Origin: Methylibium sp. NZG
GTDB taxonomy: Bacteria; Pseudomonadota; Gammaproteobacteria; Burkholderiales; Burkholderiaceae_C
Direction: 5' to 3'
DNA length: 64,000 bases
NCBI GenBank assembly: GCA_001263235.1
Contig: LGRD01000002.1
Coordinates: forward strand, 496,001-560,000
A model generated the notes under the pieces. It saw only the letters and a list, made by a program, of their open reading frames with translations, was not told where the DNA came from and did no database searches. Position 1 is the stretch's first letter; every line of letters begins with the position of its first letter. Positions 1-11,497 of this stretch are shown here, piece by piece. Made by a program: the position numbers and the translations under genes.

Positions 1-265
1 AGCGCTTGACCGACATCAGCGTGTTGAGCGGGTCGGTGGCCGCATCGGCCAGCGCCGCAAAACCGATCTGGCGGCGACCGCCAGGCAAGTAGCGCACGAC
101 CGACGGCAGGATCACGCGGCCGGCTTCATCGGGCAGGCATTCGGCCACGCCGTTGCGCACGGCCGCGACGAGCGAGTGCGTGGTGCCCAGGTCGATGCCC
201 ACGGCAATGCGGCGCTGGTGCGGGTCGGGTGCGCCGCCGGGTTCAGAGATTTGCAAAAGGGCCAT
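1..265 (-). CDS. hscA: Fe-S assembly chaperone HscA, N-terminal part (runs off the left edge)
   Basis: This is the first 88 codons of an Hsp70-family chaperone; the rest lies outside the window. The start of the nucleotide-binding domain is visible, with the phosphate-loop motif [10 protein letters not shown] at residues 22-31, preceded by a short lead ([10 protein letters not shown]) typical of HscA rather than DnaK. HscA uses ATP to drive cluster release from IscU with its co-chaperone HscB. The gene begins 17 bases after the hscB stop, in the order iscR-S-U-A-hscB-hscA, which supports HscA over DnaK. The start is ATG at 263-265; no strong ribosome site is seen, so translation is probably coupled to hscB. 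Confidence 0.93.
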   Translation of the reverse strand, partial: MALLQISEPGGAPDPHQRRIAVGIDLGTTHSLVAAVRNGVAECLPDEAGRVILPSVVRYLPGGRRQIGFAALADAATDPLNTLMSVKR

Positions 266-282
266 GGAGCTTCGTCGGGAAG

Positions 283-801
283 TCAGGGGGTCAGCGCTTC
301 GATTCGCTGTTCAACGTCGTTCAGAAATCGTTCGACAAACATCAGCGCCCTGACCTCCTGCGCAGCAGCGGAATAGTCACGGCGCTCGTCGATCAGGCTG
401 GCAAGGCGGGCGAGCGCGCCACTGCGGTGGTCGGCAACTTGCGCCGACAGCGCCTCCACCCGCTCGGCAGTGGTCGCCTCGTCGAGCGCCTCGCGCCACT
501 CCATCTGCTCCACCAGAAAGCCCGCCGGCATGGCGGTATTGTTTTCTGCGTCGATCGGAGCGCCTTGCAGCTCGCACAGGTAGGCCGCACGGCGCAGCGG
601 GTCCTTCAGGCGCTGGTAGGCCTCGTTCACGCGCACCGCCCACTGCATAGCCACGCGCTGGCCCGCCGCCGCTGCAGTGGCGAAACGGTCGGGGTGCACC
701 TCGGCCTGCAGCTCACGCCAGCGGCGGTCGAGCTGCTGGCGGTCCTGCGCAAAGCGGCGCGGAATGCCGAACAGTTCGAAATCGTCGCTGTCGAGTTTCA
801 T
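283..801 (-). CDS. hscB: Fe-S co-chaperone HscB (J-domain protein)
   Basis: HscB is the J-domain partner that brings IscU to HscA and stimulates its ATPase. With the start used here the protein has 172 residues, the usual length for the family. The opening residues [12 protein letters not shown] and the HPD motif (residues 36-38, EVHPDRF) mark the J domain; the C-terminal helical part that binds IscU follows ([14 protein letters not shown]). In-frame ATG codons at 822 and 837 would add 7 or 12 residues, but homologues start near MKLDSDDF, so 801 was chosen. It lies between iscA and hscA on the minus strand. Confidence 0.93.
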   Translation of the reverse strand: MKLDSDDFELFGIPRRFAQDRQQLDRRWRELQAEVHPDRFATAAAAGQRVAMQWAVRVNEAYQRLKDPLRRAAYLCELQGAPIDAENNTAMPAGFLVEQMEWREALDEATTAERVEALSAQVADHRSGALARLASLIDERRDYSAAAQEVRALMFVERFLNDVEQRIEALTP

Positions 802-915
802 GGGCAGGCCGTTGGCGGGCATGGGGCGGCTGGACATCAATCGCGCTGGACAAACCGCATTACGCAAGAAAAAGGCGCGACCGTCGGCCGCGCCTGCTGT
901 CGCGGCCGGGGGGTT

Positions 916-1239
916 TCAGACGCGGAAGGACTCTCCGCAGCCACAACGGTCTTTCTCGCGCGGGTTGTGGAACTTGAAACCTTCGTTCAGGCCCTCGCGC
1001 ACGAAGTCGAGCTCGGTGCCATCGATGTAGGGCAGGCTCTTCGGGTCGACCAGCACCTTCACGCCGTGGCCCTCGAAGACCACGTCCTCAGGCGCCAGTT
1101 CGTCGGCGTACTCCAGCTTGTAGGCCAGGCCAGAGCAGCCGGTGGTCTTCACGCCCAGGCGGACGCCGACGCCCTTGCCGCGCTTGCCGATGTAGCGCGT
1201 GACGTGGCGGGCCGCCGCTTCGGTCAAGGTGACGGCCAT
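916..1239 (-). CDS. iscA: Iron-sulfur assembly protein IscA
   Basis: A-type carrier of the ISC pathway that binds iron or an Fe-S cluster and passes it to target enzymes. The 107-residue protein has the three invariant cysteines: C35 in [11 protein letters not shown], and C99 and C101 in the C-terminal CGCGESF. It starts one base after the iscU stop codon, so the two genes are almost certainly translated from one transcript. Length and motifs match the family throughout. Confidence 0.97.
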   Translation of the reverse strand: MAVTLTEAAARHVTRYIGKRGKGVGVRLGVKTTGCSGLAYKLEYADELAPEDVVFEGHGVKVLVDPKSLPYIDGTELDFVREGLNEGFKFHNPREKDRCGCGESFRV

Positions 1240-1240
1240 T

Positions 1241-1654
1241 TCAATGCGTGACCGTGCCGGTCGGCGCCGCGCTCGTCATCTTCGCCTTGTAGTCGTTCAC
1301 GGCCGCCTTGATGGCGTCTTCAGCCAGGATGGAGCAGTGGATCTTGACCGGCGGGAGCGCCAACTCTTCGGCGATGTGCGTGTTCTTGATCGTCAGCGCT
1401 TCGTCGAGCGATTTGCCCTTGACCCATTCGGTCACGAGCGAGCTGGACGCGATCGCCGAGCCGCAGCCGTAGGTCTTGAACTTCGCGTCCTCGATCAGGC
1501 CGGTCACCGGGTTGACCTTGATCTGCAGCTTCATCACGTCGCCACACGCCGGGGCGCCCACCATACCGGTGCCTACTGTCTGATCGCCCTTGTCGAACGA
1601 GCCCACGTTGCGCGGGTTCTCATAGTGCTCGACCACCTTGTCGCTGTATGCCAT
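1241..1654 (-). CDS. iscU: Fe-S cluster scaffold IscU
   Basis: Scaffold protein on which [2Fe-2S] clusters are built from IscS-derived sulfur. The product has 137 residues with the cluster ligands C37 (APACGD, with D39), C64 (YGCGSA) and C107 (IHCSIL), and the LPPVK chaperone-recognition loop at 100-104 that HscA binds. The ATG at 1652-1654 follows AGGAG at a good distance. An open frame extends further upstream but lacks IscU-like sequence. The last nine residues ([10 protein letters not shown]) go slightly beyond the usual C-terminus. Confidence 0.97.
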   Translation of the reverse strand: MAYSDKVVEHYENPRNVGSFDKGDQTVGTGMVGAPACGDVMKLQIKVNPVTGLIEDAKFKTYGCGSAIASSSLVTEWVKGKSLDEALTIKNTHIAEELALPPVKIHCSILAEDAIKAAVNDYKAKMTSAAPTGTVTH

Positions 1655-1683
1655 GAACGTTGCTCCTGGAATGTCTTGTTGTG

Positions 1684-2904
1684 TCAGTGTGCGGACCACT
1701 GGATCGTGTTGAGGTCGATGCCTTCCTTGAACATGTCCCACAGGGGCGACAGTTCACGCAGCTTGGCGACGCGGTCCTTCAAGGTGGTCACGACGTAGTC
1801 GATCTCTTCGGCGGTGGTGAAGCGGCCGATCGTCATGCGCAGGCTGGAGTGCGCGAGTTCGTCGCTGCGGCCGAGCGCGCGCAACACATAGCTGGGCTCC
1901 AGGCTGGCTGACGTGCAGGCCGAGCCCGACGACACCGCGATGCCCTTGATTCCCATGATCAACGACTCGCCCTCGACGAAGTTGAACGACATGTTGACGT
2001 TGTGCGGCACGCGCTTTTCGGGGTGGCCGTTCAGGTACGTCTGCTCAATGTCGGACAGCCCGTTGATCAGGCGCTGCTGCAGCATGCGGATGCGTTCGCT
2101 CTCGGTGCCCATTTCTTCGCGCGCAATTCGGAAAGCCTCACCCATGCCGACGATCTGGTGCGTCGCCAACGTGCCCGAGCGCATGCCGCGCTCGTGGCCA
2201 CCACCATGCATCTGAGCTTCGATGCGCACACGCGGCTTGCGCCGAACGTAGAGGGCACCAATGCCTTTGGGACCGTAGGTCTTGTGCGAGGCCAGGCTCA
2301 TCAGGTCGACCGGCAGCGTGGCCAGATCGATCGCCACCTTGCCAGTGGCCTGCGCCGCGTCGACGTGGAAGATGATGCCGCGCTCACGGCACATCGCGCC
2401 GATGGCGGGGATGTCTTGAATGACGCCGATCTCGTTGTTGACGAACATCACGGCCACCAGGATGGTGTCCTTGCGCATCGCCGCCTTGAGCTTCTCGAGG
2501 TCGAGCAGGCCGTCTTCTTCAACGTCGAGGTAGGTCACCTCGAAGCCCTGGCGCTCCAGTTCGCGCATCGTGTCGAGCACCGCTTTGTGCTCGGTCCTGA
2601 CGGTGATCAGGTGCTTGCCACGGGTCTTGTAGAACTGCGCCGCACCTTTGATGGCGAGGTTGATCGACTCCGTGGCGCCCGAGGTCCAGACGATCTCGCG
2701 CGGGTCCGCGCCGACCAGCGCCGCCACCTGCTCTCGCGACTTCTCGACCACCGCCTCCGCTTCCCAGCCCCAGGCATGACTGCGGGAAGCCGGGTTGCCG
2801 AAATGCTCGCGCAACCACGGGATCATTGCGTCGACGACGCGCTGGTCCACCGGGCTGGTGGCGCCGTAGTCCATGTAGACGGGGAAGTGCGGGGTCATGT
2901 CCAT
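1684..2904 (-). CDS. iscS: Cysteine desulfurase IscS
   Basis: PLP enzyme that converts cysteine to alanine and delivers persulfide sulfur to IscU and other acceptors. The 406-residue product is the normal IscS length. Visible features are H106 (TEHKAVL), which stacks on PLP, the PLP lysine K208 in SHKTYGPKG, and the catalytic cysteine C330 in [10 protein letters not shown] on the mobile loop. A second ATG two codons in (2898) is an equally possible start. It lies between iscR and iscU on the minus strand, 32 bases downstream of iscR. Confidence 0.97.
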   Translation of the reverse strand: MDMTPHFPVYMDYGATSPVDQRVVDAMIPWLREHFGNPASRSHAWGWEAEAVVEKSREQVAALVGADPREIVWTSGATESINLAIKGAAQFYKTRGKHLITVRTEHKAVLDTMRELERQGFEVTYLDVEEDGLLDLEKLKAAMRKDTILVAVMFVNNEIGVIQDIPAIGAMCRERGIIFHVDAAQATGKVAIDLATLPVDLMSLASHKTYGPKGIGALYVRRKPRVRIEAQMHGGGHERGMRSGTLATHQIVGMGEAFRIAREEMGTESERIRMLQQRLINGLSDIEQTYLNGHPEKRVPHNVNMSFNFVEGESLIMGIKGIAVSSGSACTSASLEPSYVLRALGRSDELAHSSLRMTIGRFTTAEEIDYVVTTLKDRVAKLRELSPLWDMFKEGIDLNTIQWSAH

Positions 2905-2936
2905 GAAAAGTCAGGGGCGGGTGCGTGAGTTCGGTG

Positions 2937-3473
2937 TCACTTGTTGGCGAAGGCGTTGCCCAGCGCGAACACCGAGTTCGGCGCGGTGATCTTGATCGGC
3001 TTGACCACCGGTTGCGTCGAAATGGCGCGCTTGACAGGGTGCTCTTCGATCGACACACCCTTGGCGAGCTGCTCATTCACCAGCTTGCGCAGCGACACCG
3101 AGTCGAGGAACTCGATCATCTTGGAGTTGAGGCTGGCCCACAGGTCGTGCGTCATGCAACGGCCTGAGTCTTCCCCCATGCAGTTGTCCTTGCCGGCGCA
3201 ACCAGTGGCGTCGATCGGCTCGTCGACCGCCACGATGATGTCAGCAACAGTGATCTCTTCGGCCTTGCGACCCAGGGAATAGCCGCCACCCGGGCCGCGC
3301 GTGCTCTCCACGAGGTCGTGGCGGCGCAGCTTGCCGAACAGCTGCTCGAGGTAGGAAAGCGAAATCTGCTGGCGCGCGCTGATGGCCGCCAGAGCCACCG
3401 GACCGCTGTGTTCGCGCAGTGCAAGATCGATCATCGCGGTGACTGCAAACCGACCTTTGGTGGTCAAACGCAT
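2937..3473 (-). CDS. iscR: Rrf2-family Fe-S regulator IscR
   Basis: Transcription factor that senses Fe-S status and represses the isc operon when it carries a [2Fe-2S] cluster. The 178-residue protein begins MRLTTKGRFAVTAMIDLA, the standard winged-helix start, with the DNA-contact helix around SLSYLEQLFGKLR. The cluster ligands are C92, C98 and C106, probably with H109; two extra residues lie between the second and third cysteines compared with E. coli. The ATG at 3471-3473 has a clear AAGGAG upstream. A longer open frame to 3611 was rejected because it is not IscR-like and passes through the promoter region. Confidence 0.96.
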   Translation of the reverse strand: MRLTTKGRFAVTAMIDLALREHSGPVALAAISARQQISLSYLEQLFGKLRRHDLVESTRGPGGGYSLGRKAEEITVADIIVAVDEPIDATGCAGKDNCMGEDSGRCMTHDLWASLNSKMIEFLDSVSLRKLVNEQLAKGVSIEEHPVKRAISTQPVVKPIKITAPNSVFALGNAFANK

Positions 3474-3610
3474 GGGTTTCTCCTTGAGGCCAATGGGCAA
3501 ATCAAAAGTAATCCAGGGGCTACTCGACTTCCCGATTCCGCAACCTCTTTTGGAGGCTGCGGATGCACTCGAAACGGCCGTGGCCGGTGGCCCAGGCAGA
3601 TGGCCTGGCA

Positions 3611-3660
3611 ATGTCCGAGTTGTTTAGTCGAGTATACCTGAAGCTGACTGATTTGGTCAA
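3611..3660 (-). promoter_or_regulatory. isc operon promoter with IscR type-1 binding site
   Basis: On the minus strand a -35 element TTGACC (3655-3660) is followed after 18 bases by a -10 element TATACT (3631-3636). Overlapping the -10, positions 3611-3635 match the E. coli IscR type-1 consensus (ATASYYGACTRWWWYAGTCRRSTAT) at 20 of 25 positions by direct comparison, with the left part ATACTCGACT fully matched. Holo-IscR bound here would block RNA polymerase, giving autorepression of the operon when clusters are plentiful. The site lies about 140 bases upstream of the iscR start codon. Confidence 0.82.
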
Positions 3661-3768
3661 CATTGACCGGCGAAGTTCCCTGCCTTTGCCGAGTTTACGA
3701 AGCGGTTTTGCAATGCCCGCGAATCGTGGTCAAAGCGCTGCATTCAAGAGCTACCGGGCGGAGCGTCG

Positions 3769-5889
<2,121 letters not shown>

Positions 5890-6004
5890 GGCAGATAAAC
5901 TCCCTGAGTTGACCGGCCCCAGGGTGTGCCTGGGGCAACCGCACAGAGTAGCCGAAATCACGTCTTCGCCACAACCTGCCCTCATCTCCTCAGGACGCTT
6001 TCCC

Positions 6005-7204
6005 ATGACCTCGCTGTTTTCCGCTGTCGAACTGGCCCCGCGCGACCCGATCCTCGGCCTGAACGAGCAGTTCAACGCCGACACCAACCCCGCCAAGGTG
6101 AACCTCGGCGTCGGCGTCTACTTCGACGAAAACGGAAAGCTGCCGCTCCTGAAGTGCGTGCGCACCGCCGAAGCACAAATGATGGAGTCGCCCAGCGCGC
6201 GCGGCTACCTGCCGATCGACGGCATCGCCATTTACGACAAGGCGGTGCAGGGCCTCGTCTTCGGCGCCGACAGCGCGGCGGTCCGGGCCGGCCGCATCGC
6301 CACCATCCAGGGCCTGGGCGGCACGGGCGGGCTGAAGGTCGGGGCCGACTTCCTGAAGCGCTTGAGCCCCAACGCGCAGGTGTTGATCAGCGACCCGAGC
6401 TGGGAGAACCACCGCGCCCTGTTCGAGAGCGCCGGCTTCAACGTCGCCACCTACCCGTACTACGACGCCACCACGCGCGGCCTGAACTTCGCGGCGATGC
6501 TCGCAGCGCTGGAGCGCGCCAGCGCGGGCACCATCGTCGTGCTGCACGCCTGCTGCCACAACCCGACCGGCTGCGACTTGTCGCCCGCGCAATGGGCGCA
6601 GGTGGTTGCCACGGTCAAGGCACGGCAGCTGACACCGTTCCTCGACATGGCCTACCAGGGCTTCGGCGAGGGCATCGCCGAGGACGGCGCGGTGGTCGGG
6701 CTGATGATGGCCGCGGGCCTCGAATTCCTCGTCGCCACCAGCTTCTCGAAGAGTTTTTCGCTCTATGGCGAGCGCGTCGGCGCGCTGAGCGTCATCTGCC
6801 CGACGCAGGAAGAAGCTGGCCGCGTGCTGAGCCAGCTCAAGCGGGTGATCCGCAGCAACTACTCCACCCCGCCAACGCACGGCGCTCAGGTGGTGGCCGC
6901 GGTGCTGACGACGCCCTCGCTGCGTGCGCTCTGGGAAGAGGAGCTTGCCGCCATGCGCCTGCGCATCAAGGACATGCGCCGCGCCTTGCGCGAGCAACTC
7001 CAGGCGGCTGGCCTGAAGCAGGACTTCTCGTTCATCACCACCCAGAAAGGCATGTTCAGCTACACCGGCATGAGCAAGGAGCAAATGCACCGTTTGCGCA
7101 GGGAATTCGGCGTCTACGGCGTCGATTCGGGTCGCATCTGCGTGGCGGCGCTGAACCAGAAGAATCTGGGCGCTGTGGTGCATGCGATCGCCAAGGTGGT
7201 CTGA
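6005..7204 (+). CDS. tyrB: Aromatic amino acid / aspartate aminotransferase
   Basis: Fold-type I PLP transaminase of the AspC/TyrB family, transferring the amino group of aspartate or aromatic amino acids to 2-oxoglutarate. The 399 residues match the family length. Visible markers are [13 protein letters not shown] near residue 33, [11 protein letters not shown] at 181-191, the PLP lysine K249 in [14 protein letters not shown], and the substrate-carboxylate arginine near the C-terminus ([11 protein letters not shown]). Which substrate is preferred cannot be told from sequence alone; the symbol tyrB is tentative. An in-frame extension upstream was rejected, since family members start near [16 protein letters not shown] weak terminator follows at 7211-7230. 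Confidence 0.92.
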   Translation: MTSLFSAVELAPRDPILGLNEQFNADTNPAKVNLGVGVYFDENGKLPLLKCVRTAEAQMMESPSARGYLPIDGIAIYDKAVQGLVFGADSAAVRAGRIATIQGLGGTGGLKVGADFLKRLSPNAQVLISDPSWENHRALFESAGFNVATYPYYDATTRGLNFAAMLAALERASAGTIVVLHACCHNPTGCDLSPAQWAQVVATVKARQLTPFLDMAYQGFGEGIAEDGAVVGLMMAAGLEFLVATSFSKSFSLYGERVGALSVICPTQEEAGRVLSQLKRVIRSNYSTPPTHGAQVVAAVLTTPSLRALWEEELAAMRLRIKDMRRALREQLQAAGLKQDFSFITTQKGMFSYTGMSKEQMHRLRREFGVYGVDSGRICVAALNQKNLGAVVHAIAKVV

Positions 7205-7210
7205 AACTGG

Positions 7211-7230
7211 CCCCGGATTGCGGGGGTTTT
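7211..7230 (+). terminator. Short intrinsic terminator after the aminotransferase
   Basis: The inverted repeat CCCCG-GATTG-CGGGG is followed by GTTTT six bases after the tyrB stop codon. The stem is only five GC pairs and the T tract short, so termination may be partial. Confidence 0.55.
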
Positions 7231-7348
7231 CGGGTCAACCCGATTGAAATGAACCGGCAACATCAAGGCATTGTTTGTAGAATGTTGCAGTGCACCAATT
7301 TCGTCGGCCTGCCCTTCGCCGCCGGCCAAGAACAAAAGGTTCGACGCC

Positions 7349-8716
7349 ATGCTTTACCAGTTGTATGAATCCCAGCGCGCTCTGCTGAGCCCATTTGCCG
7401 AATTCGCCAGCGCGTCTTCGAAGCTCTACAACCACCCGTTGTCGCTGTTCACGCACACACCGCTGGCGCAGCGTGTCTCGGCCGGCCTGGACCTGATGCA
7501 CCGGTTGGCCAAGGAATACGAGAAGCCCGAGTTCAATATCACTTCGGTCAGCATCGACGGGGTGGACGTGGCGGTGCAGCAGCAGACCGCGCTGAAGAAA
7601 CCCTTTTGCAGGCTGCTGCGCTTCAAGCGCTTCACCGACCACCTGCCGATGCTGTCGCGCATGAAGGACCAGCCCACCGTGTTGGTCGTGGCGCCGCTGT
7701 CGGGCCACCACGCCACGCTGCTGCGCGAGACCGTGCGCGAACTGCTGCGCGATCACAAGGTCTTCATCACCGACTGGACGGACGCGCGCATGGTGCCGGT
7801 CCAAGACGGCCCGTTCCATCTCGACGACTACGTGACCTATGTGCAGGAGTTCATCCGCCACATCGGCCCCGACGTGAACGTGATCTCGGTCTGCCAACCC
7901 ACCGTGCCGGTGCTGGCCGCTGTGTCGCTGATGGCCAGCGCGGGCGAACCCACGCCGCGCACGCTGACGATGATGGGCGGCCCGATCGACGCGCGCAAAA
8001 GCCCGACCGCGGTGAACAACCTGGCGATGAACAAGAGCCATTCCTGGTTCGAGCACAACGTGATCTACCGCGTGCCGGTCAACTACCCCGGCAGTGGGCG
8101 ACGTGTGTACCCCGGCTTCTTGCAGCACGCCGGGTTCATCGCGATGAACCCGGACCGGCACCTGAAGTCGCACTACGACTACTTCCTCGACCTGATGCGC
8201 GGCGACGACGGCAATGGAAGCGCCGAATTCCACCGCGACTTCTACGACGAGTACAACGCCGTGCTCGACATGCCGGCCGAGTACTACCTCGACACCATCA
8301 AGGTGGTGTTCCAGGACTTCGCGCTCGTCAACGGCACCTGGTCGGTCAACGGTGACCTGGTGCGTCCGCAAGACATCAAGACCTCGGCCCTGCTGACGAT
8401 CGAAGGCGAGCTCGACGACATCTCCGGCGCCGGGCAAACACGCGCCGCGCACGGCCTGTGCACCGGCATACCGAAGAGCCGCCAGTTCCACTACGACGCG
8501 GTCGGCGCAGGCCACTACGGCATCTTCTCGGGCCGCCGCTGGCGCGACAACGTTTACCCGCAGGTGCGCGACTTCATTGCTGCACACCAGTCTGGCGCTG
8601 TGCAACCCGCGGCAACGCTGCGACGCGCTGCGGCACGGAAGGCAGCTGCGCCGCAGGTGGCGGTGGCGGCCAAGAAGGCCGTGGCCCACAAGGCAGCAAG
8701 GCGCAAGCCGAAGTGA
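7349..8716 (+). CDS. phaZ: Intracellular polyhydroxybutyrate depolymerase (PhaZ)
   Basis: Mobilises stored PHB granules inside the cell by thiolytic or hydrolytic cleavage. The protein has 455 residues and opens MLYQLYESQRALLSPF, characteristic of PhaZ1-type enzymes. The nucleophile is C182 in SVCQPTVP; the acid residue lies in EGELDDISG and the histidine in GAGHYGIFSG. After the catalytic domain there is a tail of about 35 residues rich in Ala, Lys and Arg, resembling histone-H1/AlgP-like tails and probably absent from the Cupriavidus enzyme (about 419 residues). Such a tail could bind DNA or the granule surface (inference). The start ATG at 7349 is preceded by AAAAGG. Confidence 0.94.
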   Translation: MLYQLYESQRALLSPFAEFASASSKLYNHPLSLFTHTPLAQRVSAGLDLMHRLAKEYEKPEFNITSVSIDGVDVAVQQQTALKKPFCRLLRFKRFTDHLPMLSRMKDQPTVLVVAPLSGHHATLLRETVRELLRDHKVFITDWTDARMVPVQDGPFHLDDYVTYVQEFIRHIGPDVNVISVCQPTVPVLAAVSLMASAGEPTPRTLTMMGGPIDARKSPTAVNNLAMNKSHSWFEHNVIYRVPVNYPGSGRRVYPGFLQHAGFIAMNPDRHLKSHYDYFLDLMRGDDGNGSAEFHRDFYDEYNAVLDMPAEYYLDTIKVVFQDFALVNGTWSVNGDLVRPQDIKTSALLTIEGELDDISGAGQTRAAHGLCTGIPKSRQFHYDAVGAGHYGIFSGRRWRDNVYPQVRDFIAAHQSGAVQPAATLRRAAARKAAAPQVAVAAKKAVAHKAARRKPK

Positions 8717-8726
8717 TGATCCTGCG

Positions 8727-9320
8727 GTGACCACGCCCTCCGATGGTGCCCAGGGTGTGGTCCGCGCTGACCGCGCCGACACGTCTGCCCTCGCCGAGCG
8801 CTTGAACGATGCGCTGCCGCAGACGCAGTGCACCCGATGCGGCTACCCCGATTGCAGCGCGTACGCGCAGGCCATGGCGCAGGGCGACGCAGAGATCAAC
8901 CAATGCCCTCCGGGCGGCGCCGAGGGCATTGCACGGCTGGCGCGGCTGACGGGTCGGCCACTGATCGCGCTGAACGCAGCCAACGGCACAGAGGGCCCGC
9001 GCCGGCTGGCCGTCATCGACGAATCGTGGTGCATCGGTTGCACGCTGTGCATCAAGGCCTGCCCGGTGGACTGCATCGTCGGCGGCCCGAAGTTGATGCA
9101 CACCGTCATCAACGACGCTTGCACCGGCTGCGAGTTGTGCCTCCCGGTGTGCCCGGTCGATTGCATCGAGATGGTGGCCGTCACTGGCGACAAGAGCGGC
9201 TGGCAGGCCTGGAGCCCCGAGCAGGCCACCACCGCGCGCCAGCGTTACGCGTTCCACCAGTTCCGGATCGAGCGCGACGATGCCGAACGCAACGCCCGGC
9301 TCGCGGCCCGGTCACGCTGA
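8727..9320 (+). CDS. RnfB-like ferredoxin (electron transport complex subunit B family)
   Basis: The 197-residue protein carries an Fe-S domain with the spacing C-x2-C-x4-C-x16-C (TQCTRCGYPDCSAYAQAM ... QCPPGG), then two bacterial 4Fe-4S ferredoxin motifs (CIGCTLCIKACPVDC and CTGCELCLPVCPVDC). This is the RnfB/RsxB cytoplasmic arrangement, but the N-terminal membrane anchor of true RnfB is absent and no other rnf genes are nearby, as is usual for the orphan RnfB-like protein of Burkholderiales. It probably acts as a soluble electron carrier; the partner is unknown. The start is taken as GTG at 8727, since no suitable in-frame ATG exists before the conserved sequence. It begins 10 bases after phaZ. 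Confidence 0.88.
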   Translation: MTTPSDGAQGVVRADRADTSALAERLNDALPQTQCTRCGYPDCSAYAQAMAQGDAEINQCPPGGAEGIARLARLTGRPLIALNAANGTEGPRRLAVIDESWCIGCTLCIKACPVDCIVGGPKLMHTVINDACTGCELCLPVCPVDCIEMVAVTGDKSGWQAWSPEQATTARQRYAFHQFRIERDDAERNARLAARSR

Positions 9321-9374
9321 CGCAGGCTGCAATGACGCGGGTCGCGTTGAGCCGGGCTGCGGCCTGAGCGGCCG

Positions 9375-11342
9375 TCAGTTCTTCTCGGCCAACTGCGTCA
9401 GGATCGCCGGGTTCTCCAGCGTCGAGGTGTCCTGGGTGATCACCTCGTCCTTGGCCACCGAGCGCAGCAGCCGGCGCATGATCTTGCCGGAGCGTGTCTT
9501 GGGCAGGTTGTCGCCGAAGCGGATGTCCTTCGGTTTGGCGATCGGGCCGATCTCTTTGCCGACCCAGTCGCGCAACTCCTTGGCGATGCGCTTGGCTTCA
9601 TCGCCCGTCGGGCGGGCGCGCTTGAGCACGACGAAGGCGCAGATCGCCTCGCCGGTGGTTTCGTCCGGCCGGCCCACGACCGCGGCCTCGGCCACCAGTT
9701 CGGTGTGCGAGACGAGCGCCGATTCGATCTCCATCGTGCCCATGCGGTGGCCGCTGACGTTGAGCACGTCGTCGATGCGGCCGGTGATGGTGAAGTAGCC
9801 GGTGTCCTTGTCGCGGATCGCACCGTCGCCGGCCAGGTAATACTTCCCTTTGAAGTCTTCCGGGTAGTAGCTCTTCTTGAAGCGCTCCGGGTCGCCGTAG
9901 ATCGTGCGGATCATGCTGGGCCATGGCTTCTTCACCACCAGGATGCCGCCCTGCCCCCACGGAACCTCTTTGCCAGTCTCATCGACCACTGCAGCAGCGA
10001 TGCCCGGAAACGGCAACGTGCACGAACCCGGCACCAGCGTTGTTGCTCCCGGCAGCGGCGTGATCATGTGGCCGCCGGTTTCGGTCTGCCAGAAGGTGTC
10101 GACGATCGGGCAGCGGCCACCGCCGATGTGCTTGTGGTACCACTCCCACGCCGCCGGGTTGATCGGCTCGCCCACCGAGCCGAGGATGCGCAGCGACGTC
10201 AAGTCGTAGCGGTCGGGGTGCACGGCCGCATTGCCCTCGGCCGCCTTGATGAGCGAGCGGATCGCCGTCGGCGCGGTGTAGAAGATGTTGACCTTGTGGT
10301 CCTGGATCGTCTTCCAGAAGCGACCGGCGTCGGGATAGGTCGGCACGCCTTCGAACACGATCTCGGTGCCGCCGAGCGCGAGCGGGCCGTAGGCGATGTA
10401 GGTGTGGCCTGTCACCCAGCCGATGTCGGCGGTGCACCAGAACACGTCGTCAGGCTTGAGGTCGAAGGTCCACTTGGTGGTGAGTGCCGCATGCAGCAGG
10501 TAGCCGCCGGTCGAGTGCTGCACGCCCTTGGGCTTGCCGGTGGAGCCGGAGGTGTAGAGCAGAAACAGCGGGTGCTCGGCGCCGACCCACTCGGGCTCGC
10601 ACGTCGCGGGCTGCGCGGCGGTGAGCTCGTGCATCCACTTGTCGCGCTTCGGGTCGAACGCGACCTTGCCGCCGGTGCGCTGGTAGACGATGACTGATCT
10701 GATGCTGTCGCAGCCGCCCAGCGCCAGCGCGTCGTCGACGATCGCCTTCAGCGGCAACTGCTTGCCGCCGCGCAACTGCTCGTCGGCGGTGATCACCATC
10801 ACCGCGCCGGCGTCTTCAATGCGGTCGCGCAGGCTCTGCGCCGAGAAGCCGCCGAACACCACCGAGTGCGTCGCACCGATGCGCGCGCAGGCCTGCATCG
10901 CCACCACGCCCTCGACCGACATCGACATGTAAATGACGACCCGGTCGCCTGCTTTCACGCCGCTGGCCTTCAGCGCGTTGGCCATGCGGCAAGTGCGCTC
11001 CAGCAGCTCGCTGTACGTGACGCGGCTGACCTTGCCGTCGTCGGCCTCAAAGATGATCGCCACCTTGTTGCCCAGGCCGGCCTCGACCTGCTTGTCCAGG
11101 CAGTTGTAGGACACATTCAACGTGCCGTCCTCGAACCACTTGAAGAACGGCGCACCGCTGTCGTTGAGCACCTTGGTGAACGGCGTCTTCCACGCCACGA
11201 ACTCGCGCGCGAGCCGAGCCCAGTAGCCCTCATAGTCGGCCTCGGCCTCGGCGCACAAGGCGTTGTAGGCCGCCATGCCGGACACATGGGCTGCCTGGGC
11301 CAGCGCGTCGGGGGGAAGGTAGGTTGCGGCGGCGGTGGTCAT
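9375..11342 (-). CDS. acsA: Acetyl-coenzyme A synthetase
   Basis: Converts acetate, ATP and CoA to acetyl-CoA, allowing growth on acetate. The 655-residue enzyme has the AMP-binding motif [15 protein letters not shown], the WWQTETGG-type motif ([15 protein letters not shown]), and the C-terminal [10 protein letters not shown] in which the lysine near residue 620 is the site of regulatory acetylation in this family. The length matches bacterial Acs. The ATG at 11340-11342 follows GGAG. The gene is convergent with the RnfB-like gene and divergent from the YqhA-like gene. Confidence 0.97.
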   Translation of the reverse strand: MTTAAATYLPPDALAQAAHVSGMAAYNALCAEAEADYEGYWARLAREFVAWKTPFTKVLNDSGAPFFKWFEDGTLNVSYNCLDKQVEAGLGNKVAIIFEADDGKVSRVTYSELLERTCRMANALKASGVKAGDRVVIYMSMSVEGVVAMQACARIGATHSVVFGGFSAQSLRDRIEDAGAVMVITADEQLRGGKQLPLKAIVDDALALGGCDSIRSVIVYQRTGGKVAFDPKRDKWMHELTAAQPATCEPEWVGAEHPLFLLYTSGSTGKPKGVQHSTGGYLLHAALTTKWTFDLKPDDVFWCTADIGWVTGHTYIAYGPLALGGTEIVFEGVPTYPDAGRFWKTIQDHKVNIFYTAPTAIRSLIKAAEGNAAVHPDRYDLTSLRILGSVGEPINPAAWEWYHKHIGGGRCPIVDTFWQTETGGHMITPLPGATTLVPGSCTLPFPGIAAAVVDETGKEVPWGQGGILVVKKPWPSMIRTIYGDPERFKKSYYPEDFKGKYYLAGDGAIRDKDTGYFTITGRIDDVLNVSGHRMGTMEIESALVSHTELVAEAAVVGRPDETTGEAICAFVVLKRARPTGDEAKRIAKELRDWVGKEIGPIAKPKDIRFGDNLPKTRSGKIMRRLLRSVAKDEVITQDTSTLENPAILTQLAEKN

Positions 11343-11497
11343 GAGGTCTCCAATCAGGTTGAATCGTTGGCTCTGGCGGCACCATAGAGCCACGCTCTTA
11401 CGAACGCCTTACGCAGTCTCCTTGCTGCGTGGTCCGCGGCGCCGATGGTGCCGCAACTACAATTTCGTTCAATCGGACCAACCCTGAAAGCCCTTTG

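Noticed and set aside
5890-6004. LexA box in front of uvrB
   Set aside because: No CTGT-N8-ACAG-like palindrome was found in the intergenic region.
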